Positions 33,590-44,876 of a stretch of 64,000 bases of DNA are shown here, one piece after another. How positions within the stretch are numbered: position 1 is the stretch's first letter; each line of letters opens with the position of its first letter. Made by a program: the position numbers and the translations under genes. The stretch is from Mesorhabditis belari (Eukaryota > Nematoda > Chromadorea > Rhabditida > Rhabditidae), in the NCBI GenBank assembly GCA_958450365.1, contig CAUEEP010000743.1:992001-1056000 (forward strand), written 5' to 3'. The notes beneath the pieces were generated by a model, which searched no databases, was not told the DNA's origin, and saw only the letters and a program-made list of their open reading frames with translations.

Positions 33590-34996
33590 CTTTTTCTATA
33601 CAGTTTTTCTCAATCTTTTTCGTGAAAGTGTCAGCGGCACGAACGGATGGAATGAGATAGACGGAGGGGGAACGGGTGAGCAGTAAGAGATATTTTGCGG
33701 GTGCTCACTTTTTCTCTCTGGCCAATTTTACCCTGAAATCTCTGTGATTTGAGAGAGAGCACGAGGCCGCGCTAGCCACGATCGCGAGAACGCCTGAACG
33801 GTCCCCGTTTAGCCGGTGGTTTTCTTTTTTTCTTCGATCTCTAAAAGAAGGAAATGAGATCAGGTCGGTCCCCTTTGCTGATAAGTTGGGCGGAACGGCA
33901 AGCTTGATTTCACTTATCACATTAGATTACAAGTTTGCGACTTGAGTTTCCTGAGTTCACGTTTCCTGATCGCATATTCGTCTTTCTATCGATTCGGCTG
34001 AAGATGAAGTGTTTGTACGTTTTACTTTTAATTGTAAGCATTCATTAACCCACTTTTACTTTTACGAGACGTTCACAAGTTTCATGTGCAAGTCAACGAT
34101 GATAAATGGGAAAAGGGGGGATGAAAGGGAGTCCCATATGCGGCCGAAAGTGGGGGCGAAATGGGAAAAACAGAAAAGAAGACAAGTCGGCAAACGACAA
34201 CTGCTCCTCACAAGTGAAAAACACTTGGCTACTTACTCCTTCTTTTCATTTCAATTCGCATATGGATTCAGTGACATCCATCTGCAACCACAATTTATTC
34301 TCCCAACGCCGCCTTTTGACCACCGAAAACTTTTCGGTGGAGCGCGTGGAGATGCTCGATTAATGACTCTAAATATTTTGAGTACGGTAGTTGACAAAGA
34401 GAAAGCTGAAACCCAATTAGAATTCTTCAACTATTATAATTTTCATTTTCGTTTTTAAAGAATAAAATGTAATGAAGAGATTATTGGATAACGAGAGAAT
34501 GTAGAGAAGAAACTAAACTCTGAATGTGGATAACGGATTTATAATTTGGAGACAAGGGAATTGGTAGCATGGACGTGTGCTTTAAAGAGCAATTATCATC
34601 GAACAAATGTGGTTCGGGGAATCCGGGAGATCGACAAAAACACCCATCAGCAACGGTCATTGACACTGTTTCGCCCCCGATCATCATCACCATGAAATCA
34701 CCTCTTTTCTCTGTTCCTCACGACTCTTATACTCTTCATTCTCACCTTATTCTCCCTTCAACGCCTTTCTACTTTTTACTGTACTTGAAAGTTAACTTAC
34801 AGTTAAAAAGTTCTGGATTAGAGTTCTGGATTAGAAATTTTACAGTAATGGGGGCTTTGTATTGAGAATTTACAATCAAAATAAGTTTATACGTTCAATT
34901 CATTGATTAAAGTTTCACCTGGTTACGCTTTAAGTCATTTTTGAAAATCAAAAAATCAAATCTTCTCTAGAAGAGCTTATGGAGTGAGTCTGCAGG

Positions 34997-35549
34997 TTGT
35001 TTAAGAATGACGGGCACTTTTTCTCTCGTTCGTAACTCCGACTAGAGTTAACCATTCTTCATAAAACTTTTTTTTTATAGAATTTACTGCTTATTTTCAA
35101 CACTTTGCTTCAATATTTGACTTAGAAACTCAAAAATAGCAATTCTATAGAACTTCAAATCTCCAAAATTTCGAGAGCCTCTGAGACGCGGCTCCTTGTG
35201 ACCAAATTTAGAAAACCTAAGCTGTGATCAAATTTTTAACTTAAAGAATTCTTTAATAATGACCCGATGATGGATAAAACACTTGTAAATACTTAAATTA
35301 TAAATTTAGAAAACCTAAGCTGTTTGCTACTTTTTTGAATGGTAATTTATGTTGACAAGGAGCCGCCTCTCAGAGGCTTTCGAGCTTTAGAGATTTGAAG
35401 TTCTATAGAATTGCTATTTTCGAGTTTCTGAGTTAAATATTGAAGTAAAGTGTTGTAAATAAGCAGTAAATTCTACGAAAAAAAAAGTTTTATGGAGAAT
35501 GGTTAACTCTACGAACTAGAGAAAAGGTGCCCGTAATTCTTGAACACCC
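34997..35549. repeat. Long foldback element
   Basis: Inverted arms of over 200 bp: gggcactttttctctcgttc and agagttaaccattcttcata on the left, with complements near 35,495-35,540; tctgagacgcggctccttgt and complement flank the centre. Total about 550 bp, non-coding, with one mismatch roughly every 10-15 bp. Confidence 0.75.
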
Positions 35550-38269
35550 TTTATCTTCTTTTCCGTTTTCCAAGCCCCACAAAAGTTGACCATCTTAGCT
35601 TTCTAATTGTGATTTTATTCTTATTCTCTTTAAAAATCCTTTTTAATTTATTTTGAATCTCTTAATCAGCATCAGATCATTGTACAATTTACTCATTTTT
35701 TCACTGTCAAACAAAACTTGATTGCCCTCTTTTTTGAGATCATTTTGTTATTGGAGTTCATCTCATTTCGAGATTCGGCGACCGGATGGTTCAAGGGCTT
35801 GCTTGCTTACCAAAAAAAGGAGAGGTGGATAGGGGAGCTTCTTGCAAAAGGGAAGGATCTAAAGAGAGACAATTGAAATGAAGAGAAGTCTCCGCTCGAA
35901 GGGGGGCTGATTTGGAACAGAGAAACGGGGGGAAGGGATGGAAAGACGAGACCGAAATATCCCACAATGGGCATCAATTGCTTGCGGCCTTCTTCCTCAA
36001 CCTGGCCTTTCTTGATCGTTTTTCGAGATCGGACACTGTCGCGCGTTCATTTCACTGCCTATTTTCACTTTCGGCTTTTTCCCCTTCAAGTTTTTAAAAG
36101 GAAAACTAAAAGGAAACTTTCTAAAGTTGTCTATCTTTTCAATGTTGTTGATATTATAAGATGATTTTCTACAAGATAAGTTGAAAACAATTTTATTTAA
36201 AAACCTTATTTGAGACTTCATAGGTTTTGAGCAAAATATCTTTTCAATGTCGGTTTTGAGCACTTCAGAAACTATTTTCAAGCCAACCCAAGTTTGCGGA
36301 TTAAAAAAACGGGGAGAGTTTCGGGAATGACTGTGACCTTTTCATATCTTTCTTTTTTTTTCTTTTTGCTCCTGTTTCTTGAACGGGGTCCCAACCTTGC
36401 AATAAGCTCAAAAAGAGGCTGCTCGCGTCCAAACAAGGAGTCTTTCTTGTTTGCTTTTTGCTTTGTTGTTCGCCCAGTGCTGAAAGTTCGCGTTTCAAAG
36501 ATTTCATTCTAAAATCTCTCGTCAAATTTTGAATTCTTTAAATACTTTCTGATGTTGGCTGACATTTCGTTTGAAGGCATGTAATCCCGTTTATTTATAA
36601 CGTTAATCAATCTATCAAAGAAATTTTTATTGGCGATTTTATTGATGTTCGAAACGGTGTAGTAAAATGAATGTTGTAGTCGGGGGGAAGGAGACCGCGA
36701 GACCTTATCGCCATTTCTTCAAGTTCTAGAAGTCTTCAGCTCTCCAATAAAAAGTAGCTATTCGGTAGTAAAAAAAAAAAAGAAACTGATTTTTCTCTGA
36801 TAGGTAAAGCTGCCAGCGTGGTTTTGAAACATTTCACCGCTTGTTTTCGCCATCGACTTTAAGTTGATTTCAGAAAATCAAGTTCAAACTACGGCTTCTC
36901 TACTTTTTCTAACCACTTTATTAAAGATTCCGATACTCACAGGAGATCTTTTTATGTTGATTTAAACAATTCACTTAGATAATTCATTTAAACAATTCAT
37001 TTAAACAATTCCTTTAAACAATTCATTTAAACAATTCATTTAGACAGCATTAATTGAACATTATCTGAACTATATAGAATAGATGTTATGGAAGCTTTTC
37101 AAAGAAAAGCATTGAAATCATAAGAAATATAGCAATCACATCAACGACTCTTCTTAAGTTTCAGAACTTCTAAGACCTTTCTAAGACCTTCTAAGACTTC
37201 TAAGACCAAGTATCAGTCAGTCAACCAATACTAAACGAAAATTTACTTATTTCTACAGAAACCCAACATTCATCAAGTGAAATGACAACTGTTGCATCTT
37301 ATTAAAGACGAAGATGGTGAAAGAGAGTGAAACGGCTGTGTGTGAGCATCGGCGCGGATTACCAGTTGTTCTCCCTTTTTTTTCTTCAAAAGGAAAACAG
37401 TCTCCTGAAGGCAAACCCGTTCCCCGTCTTTTCTCATCCCTTCCATCTTTGCCAGATCCGCTCTTGGCAGCTCTCCCCGAGTTTTCAGCTTTCTCCCCAT
37501 ACTTGTAATTTCCTTTCCTAGACCTATACTTACAATTCCCCCATTCGCTTTTCTAGGCTTTTGTTTGTTAATTTTAAGAATCAAATCCTATTGATTTACT
37601 GACATCTGGCTAAGTAAATGAGCCTGAAATGCCAACTTTTTTTTCGGTATCCTGTCGCTTTTTGTAGTTGCGGCGTCTTTATTCTGTCTAGATCTTGGCC
37701 TCTGCTCACATATGTTTATTCTCCGTAAATTGCTCTTATTACCATTTGTCAATTAGCAAAAAAAAACACATTTAAAACATTTAGATTTTAGTCTAGTCTT
37801 TTGTTTTAAACCTTAGAAAACCTTAGAAATCAAATCTAAACTTAAGAAACGGACTATAGAAAAGTTAAAATTTAAACTATTCTCAAGCACAGGTGCCACA
37901 ATTGTCTATAAACAGTTTTCAATTGTCAATTCTTCATAATTGTCTTTTTCTTTATGTAAAACTTTACACTATCAGTGTTATGCTTTTCTTTTGATAAAAA
38001 AAAGCTCTACAACAATCATTTAGTGGGAAGAAAAGAGATGGGTGTTTATGAGCATTTATGAGCCTCGAGTTATACACCATCTAAGTGGATCGACTTTTTC
38101 GGGTAGGTAGTTCAACTTTGACCGAAATTTTCTCTATATTCTTACACTAGAGTGTACTAAGTAAATTGTGGTTGTCTATAACTGAATTTCATAAGGGTCA
38201 TTTTAAAACCAACCTCGAGTCGATCTGACAATTGGAAGTCAAGTTATAGAGTAAAATAGAAGAGTCCCC

Positions 38270-39300
38270 AAACCCTGATAGGGTATACTAGTATACCCTA
38301 TACTTTGGTACCAGTTTTAGTATACCAGTGTTAGTATACCAGTTTATATACCAGTTTATATACCAGTGTTAGTATACCAAGGTTAACATACCAATGTTAG
38401 TATACCAGTGTTAGTATACCAGTGTTAGTATACCAGTGTTAGTATACCAATGTTAGTATACCAGTGTTAGTATACCAATGCTAGTATACCAATGTTAGTA
38501 TACCAGTGTTAGTATACCAGTGTTATGCTTTTCTTTTGATTAAAAAAAAGTTCGACAACAATCGTTTAGTGGGGAGAAAAGAGATGGGTGTTTATGAGCA
38601 ACGCTTTGTGGAGGCCCCGGCTTGAAGGGTCGTGTTGGAGAAAAGAGTGAAAGGGGAACTGTTGACATGATACAATCCCCTGTTCCATTCAAGTCGCAAA
38701 TTGTAACCACATGGCTTGCCTTTCTCCTCAATAATCTTCGTTCATAAAAGGAGCTCCGCTTAGTAGTTGAAAGTTGAAAGCATACTGTAGCCATTTTTAT
38801 TTGCGAAAGTTTTTTGCTAAACTTTTTTTTGCTAAAGTTTTTTTAAGCAATTTCTTTTGATATGCAATTCTCAACCGTTGATTTGCATAAAGATAGTCTT
38901 TCTTTTTTCGTTTTTTTTTTCCAGTTTCCGTTCTCCTTTTGTTTTCCTTAATGCCATTTTCTTTATGTTCAACTCAAATCAACCACCAAAACATTCTATT
39001 CAAAAATCGAGTTTTCCTTTTTCTTTTTTTTTTCTTGCCATTTCCTGGGAATCATGATTGAATTCTTTAGTGGTTTTGTTTCCAATTTAATTTAATTTAA
39101 GTTTTTAAAATCTCCACATTATGTTAACGATGACTTAATGAGTTATCAAATTACCAGTGTTATGCTTTTCTTTTGATCATCAGCTTGATTTGATCATCAG
39201 CTTTTCTTTTGATCATCAGCTTTTCTTTTGATCATCAGCTTTTCTTTTGATCATCAGCTTTTCTTTTGATCATCAGCTTGATTTGATCATCAGCTTTTCT
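38270..39300. repeat. Two minisatellites
   Basis: 38,290-38,525 holds about 17 copies of a 13-14-bp unit (gtataccagtgtta, with shorter variants). 39,165-39,300 holds copies of a 19-bp unit (gatcatcagcttttctttt) with a shorter variant (gatcatcagcttgattt). A segment around ttatgcttttcttttgat occurs near 37,979, 38,523 and 39,160, linking the two. Between them lie a GC-richer island (38,590-38,760) and AT-rich DNA. Confidence 0.85.
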
Positions 39301-42139
39301 GTGTAAATCTAAAAGAAAAAATGATTTCTTTGGGGCATTTCCCACGAGCCGATCGGCAACATCGAGAGTTTATTCTCAAGAAAATCGCAAAAACTTTTCG
39401 AGAAAAGCATAAATAAACGATTTTGGGTGAATCGTTGTAATCAAACGATCATCTGAATATTAATCGCCGTTTTCTCGTATTTATTCGCGCTGGTTTTTTT
39501 TTCATCTGCTTTTATCTAAACTTTTCTCCATTAGATAACAAATATACATTAACATTTTCACTCAAATCTTTTCGTTATTTTCGTCTCGTTATTTTTGTTA
39601 TTTCTATAAACCTTACTTCCCTACCCGGCGCTGAATCATAAAACGATTTTCGAAAAAGATTGAGTTGAAATGGGTTTTATTTGTATTGAATAAAGTGGAA
39701 GGGAGATGAAAATGTTATGTCTGAGAAAAGAAAAGCTTGTCCAATGGAAATTGAGGCTTTTTTCTAGTGGAACGCAGGGAAAAAAAAGATTCCATCAGTG
39801 AGATTCCATCAGTGATTTGCCTAGGGAAAATGTTGCCATTTTCCCTATTCTTGTCCTTTGCACTTAAGCTCAGATTTCAAATAAGGTTTGGTGTTTTTTT
39901 TTTTAAAAACATATTTGACTATTTTCTGATTCTAAACCAGGTTAGACAGTTAGACAATGATGAGAAAAGCTTTTTAAGGGTTTTGTGATTAGATGAATCA
40001 TCACGTCGTGGGGTGAAAACGAAAGGCAATCCGTGAAATCAACGGGGTATCTACAAGAGGGAAAAAGAAGGAAAGTGTAGTGGAAAAAAAGACAAGGGGA
40101 AAAAAAAGCGGGAGCTCAAAGAAAATGGGCTATTGGGGGACCGCGTCTTTCTCTTCGGAAGGCAGGCGCTCAGGCTTGAACAAAGATAAGCGCAACTGGC
40201 AACTGGTAGCGCCATTTACCTCTAAAGTTCTGCATTTTCCAACCTTTTTTTCTGATATTGATTTTGCATTTGCAATAAATACGAGAATAAATACGAGATT
40301 TTGCATTTGCACTGATATGAACTGGATTATTGCCAAACTGAAATGAATTTTGAGTTAGTTTTAAACGATGGTCGAGTTTAAAGCCAATCAAAGTCCAGAG
40401 TGATTGTTTTGAAGTCAATTCGATTAAAAACGATCAGTTTTTCAAGATTTTCAAGATTTAAAGTATTCAATTAGCATTTTTGAAGAAATGTCGCCATTAA
40501 ACCATAGCATTCTTTCATTCTTGATTGGTTCTTAATCACCGGTTACAATTGGAGATGACCTTAACTCAAAGTTTGTTCAACGTCAATGTAAAGATTCCTA
40601 ACTCTCTTTTAAAAAAAACTGTAACTATATGATAGATGTGATTGCTATATTTCTTATGATTTTAATGTTTTTCTTTGAAAAGCTTTAAACCTAAGCCTAG
40701 TGGATGACGAAGCAAAGAAAACGGGCGGGATTTATTACAAAATGATGGGGCGGCTGGGTGTGTGTGAATGTCATACAACCACTCCATACAAAAATCTCTT
40801 TTTGAGTCCTTTTTTCCCTTTTCTTTTTTGCTTTTAAATCATTTTAAAGCTATTTAAAGAATTTTGAATGGCATAAGTAAGATTTAAAGGAAAGAGTCCA
40901 AGGTTGAAATGATCTGAAATGATCTGAAATGATCTGAAATGATCTAAATGATCTTTCATCTTTTAATGGACCAAATAAAGTCGTTAAAATTGGAAGATTT
41001 ATATTCAATAACTATTCATTTAGCAAATTATTTATCAATCTTACTAGCTATTCTTAGATTTTATACTATCAATAAGGCTTTACCCATTCTCTAAGAACCT
41101 ACCGTACCCCTAGGGGTCTCTCTCCCCATTGCCCGAGTCGTCCCTTCTCCTCACTTGTCCCGCCTCTCCCCAACTGAAATCTTTTCCTCCTTTTCCCACA
41201 TAATCTTTTTATTTTCTTTTCTTCCTTAACTCTCTAACAACCTTTTTCGAAATCTAACCACACAAGGCAACATTGTGCTTTGAAAGTACGGTAGTCAAAG
41301 TTCACGATTAACATTTAAGCTAACCATCCAATCTTTCATTTTCTAGAACAATTTAGATATCCAATCGTCTGTAAATTGATTTCTTTTTCGAATTCGGCCT
41401 CAATTTACCCAAGTATTGAACAGGATTTGGTACAATAGACACGACTTTTTGATCAAATCTGATACCCAAAACTTAAAGTCTTCACAAACGGATCGTTGCC
41501 TATTTTCAAGATTTTATAGCTTTCTAATCTGGGTATTAAAATCATTTAAAGTTCACTCGCTGATGGGTAAATTTAGAGTTTTCGGGAAAATATTTGACTG
41601 GATATCTTTCGTGAATGTACCCAGGGGTTATTAGTTTCGGGAGCGATTTTTTTCGAAAAGGCTTTCCCTTTCGCTCATAAATTTTGTTCAACAATTCATA
41701 ATGATCGAAAATGTTTAATCTCTTGAAATTGACTTCGGAAGGCTTCATCACAACGCCTCGCTTCTCTTTTTTCTCGTTTCTTTCGTTTTTTTTTCCTTTT
41801 ACCACTCGATTTTCAATCATTTTCATTTCCCATTATTCGTTTATTGAATTTCCACACTACCGTATATCTAAAAAAAAAGATTTAGACTCAATTTGTCTTA
41901 TTTTCGTGATAAAATGTTTTTCCGCTTAAAAGCTTACTATCAAATTTTGATTTAATTACTCAAATAGGAGATTACCGTATTTTCTCTAATAGTAGTGCAC
42001 CCCGGCGAGCCGAGTTGGTGACTATTTTACGGTTTTCAAGTTCTCACCGAAGCTCAACACTCAAATCCCCCACAAGATCGCATCGTCAGCTACATTTTCC
42101 GACCCCACATCGATAGCTTCTCATAAGCGGTTTTCGAGA

Positions 42140-42570
42140 TTTCAAGCAATGCTCAGGTAGATGCTTTAGGCGATGCTCAGGTAACCAAGTTACCTAAGCA
42201 CTAAAGATCTACCGTAAATACTGTAATAGTACCCCACCCCCATAATGACGGTGCGGAGTGTTGCGTAGTCTAGCTTTGAACGAGTTTTCCTCGACACTGG
42301 TTTATGCTACAATGCGCGCTTAGGTATCAAAAAATAGCCCTGAATTTCAGCTATTTTTTGATACCAAAGACGCATTTTTTGAAAGTACGGCCGCTTTGAA
42401 AAAAATGAAATACTAGAAAACTTTTGCGACTACGTGACTGTACGAGGGCGGTGGGGTATTATTACAGTATTTACGGTAGGTAAGTTGCCTAGATCACTAA
42501 AGATCTAGGTAACTTGGTTACCTGAGCATCGCCTAAATTCTAAAGCCACTAAAGGCTTTAGAAGTCAATT
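42140..42570. repeat. MITE family 1 copy 3 nested in a larger palindrome
   Basis: The inner element 42,210-42,478 is family 1 in opposite orientation. It is flanked by further inverted arms: gcgatgctcaggtaaccaag and aagatct on the left, ctaggtaacttggttacctg then agcatcgcc on the right. So the MITE either inserted at the exact centre of an older foldback, or a composite element moved as a unit. Confidence 0.8.
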
Positions 42571-43120
42571 CAAAAACTATCTGAAATTTTATGAAGTATC
42601 AAAATTTATCAAGTAAATATCAAAGTTTATCAAGTACATGTTTATTGACTCGAACACTCAATCTAATCCGTAATATTCAATTATTTGTAAGCTAAACGAA
42701 ACTATTTCAAACTATTGTGCGCTGAAAAATCCTAAAAGAGCTAAAAGAGAGAGAACCGAAGCACTTTGAAGGGAGGACTGTGTAAATATTTCCATTTTTT
42801 GCTTAACTCGAACTTTTTTCTAAGCACTAAAGTCATCAAAGAAAGAAACAAAATGAAAATAATAATAGAAATTAAAGCTAATGGTAAATGATAGAGATTA
42901 CTCACAATTAGTGAGACTCTTAGACTTTTCTTTTTTGGAAACTTTTTGGTCAAAACAGTGAGAGTGAGAGTCAATGGGGTTTCTGTTTTCAAAACAAGAG
43001 GGCACACGGCATTGCCCCTTCACTCACTCCAATTTTCATCCATGCTCGATTCTTCATTAGTGTTATGTTGAAGCAGCAGGCTTTATTTTAACTAAATAGT
43101 TTTTTTTTCTACTAAAAACA

Positions 43121-43297
43121 GTCCCATATGTGCTTAGTTGTATCCACTTTTTCATCAAAATATTTCATGTTTTTTTTTTATTTAGATTGCTCTAATCTGT
43201 TATTTTTAAAGTTCACACTTGTATCAAAGCCTGAAATCTAGCTTTTCTTCTTATTTTGATGAACAAGTGGATACAACTAAGCACATATGGGATTCTT
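43121..43297. repeat. Foldback element
   Basis: The arms gtcccatatgtgcttagttg / tatccac and the complement gtggata / caactaagcacatatggga, about 177 bp overall, with an AT-rich centre. Confidence 0.7.
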
Positions 43298-44876
43298 GTC
43301 TTTTTTTTTAAAAATTTACACCTGTTAACATCTAAATTTTTGTCTCATATCATTAGACTTTGATTCTTTTGCACAATTTGATTGATAAAATGAAATATGT
43401 AGTGAATTCCCGGGGGATTGTTGAAGGCTTTTCATCATCAAGAGGCGAAACTCGAACCTAATTTCGTTGGGGATTAGGTGTTGGGGGGAAAGGAGGGGAA
43501 GATCGGGGATTCGTGGTGGTCATGGCTTACACGATAATGAATTTCCTCTATTCTCCATTCTCCCATTTACTCTTTGCGATGCGGTGTACGGTACTCAAGT
43601 TGTCAACTGGGTTGACAGCGAGTGAAATCCTCAATCTCTCGCCACTTTTCTTTTGCCTTTTCCTTTTTTTTTTTGGAGTCAATCGGTCGAACGGTGGCCG
43701 TACGAGGCCCCATAAAGGAACGGCGACACTCGCGACAACCCTAAAACATAGAATCAAGTTCCACCTGATAACAGCTTCTCTCTCTTTCATTGCCCCTCTA
43801 AAAAAAACTCACCCAGTCCTCCGCCTGAAATCAGCTTTTCACTGACAATTTTCGCAAAAGAATCTGCAAATAAAGGGAAATAATCTATAAAGTATTATGT
43901 ATAGAACTTGAATAATAAAAGTATTATTCAAGAACAAGCCGTAAATACTCAAATGATTTGATTTGATACTGATTTACTGATTTGATAATTGTATCATCAA
44001 AAAAGTTAGAATTTAGTTGTGTAGTTTGATTTTAAAACTCACCTCTTTTAGCTAAAGTAAACATATTTCATGAGCAAGCTGTAAATCCTCAAATCAGTTC
44101 AAAGTTTACTGAAAAGTTGGATAGTTGGGTTTTAAAATTCACTATAGCTAAAGGCTAAAGTGACAAAAGATAGCCGAGTTGTTCGCAACATTTCCCTCCG
44201 AAGTCTTTCCTTGAGATTTCACAAAGTTTTGCTCTTCCACTCGTCTGAATACTGAAGGGCATTTGGGTGACGAAGAGGTGAGGAGGATTCGAATAGAAAA
44301 AAGACAAGAAATGCCATTAGCTCCTTTTTTCTCGGCTCAACTCTCAGTTTCCCCCTTTTTTTTCTTCATTGCCTTCTTACGGTGTGACATTTTGTACAGC
44401 GTGTGCCGTCGCGTGCCTACCCGAGAATACCCTTTTCCAACCATCCATTTTCTCATTTTCCTTCTTCATCAACCCCTTTGGATAGGTTAGGAAAGAGAAA
44501 AGAGTGAAGACAAAACATTTTACGGTAGATCTTTTAAATCATAAATATTTATTCAGAGACAAAGCGTTGACAAGTGTTTTTGAGCAATAAATTCTTTCGA
44601 AACTTTTTTTTTGATTAAGTAGATTTTCCAGAATTTTCTCAAGTTGCAATTTAGACATTGTAAATGCACTTATCGGTTTACGGATCACATAGCCGCTTCT
44701 CCCGCTTTTTTTTACATTGTTCCATTTGTTGAGATATTATTTTTCATTCATTTTTTCCTCCTTCTCCCGCTTTTTTGCGTTGTTCTATTTCTTGATTTAT
44801 TATTTATATTATTTTTCATTCATTTTCTTTAGTTTTTACTAATGAATTAGTAAATAATGTGAATTTTTAGGTGAGA

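Larger units (their letters stand above)
27227..44876. other. 17.6-kb mostly non-coding tract between gene A and fozi-1
   Basis: Apart from two orphan exon candidates I found no phase-consistent genes. The tract holds AT-rich DNA, foldback elements, dispersed repeats, minisatellites and GC-richer islands. The islands are at about 28360-28480, 28930-29110, 32880-33110, 33530-33880, 34100-34340, 35760-36060, 37320-37510, 38590-38760, 40030-40220, 41100-41170, 43430-43760 and 44160-44470. Many contain long open frames on one or both strands, but none has paired splice sites and a continuing frame. Given its position between two divergently transcribed genes, it is the obvious place for fozi-1 and gene A regulatory DNA and upstream exons (inference). 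Confidence 0.5.

Noticed and set aside
33936..33980. Minus-strand MRSGNVNSGNSSRKL with a gt donor as partner for the 33589 exon
   Set aside because: It ends in phase 0 while the 33589 exon needs phase 1; not joinable.
34004..34033. Plus-strand MKCLYVLLLI followed by gtaagc, resembling a signal-peptide first exon
   Set aside because: Only ten codons and no downstream plus-strand exon with matching phase was found; chance is likely.
36301..36525. Opposite open frames at 36.3-36.5 kb
   Set aside because: Frames overlap on both strands with no splice sites; no codon or homology support.
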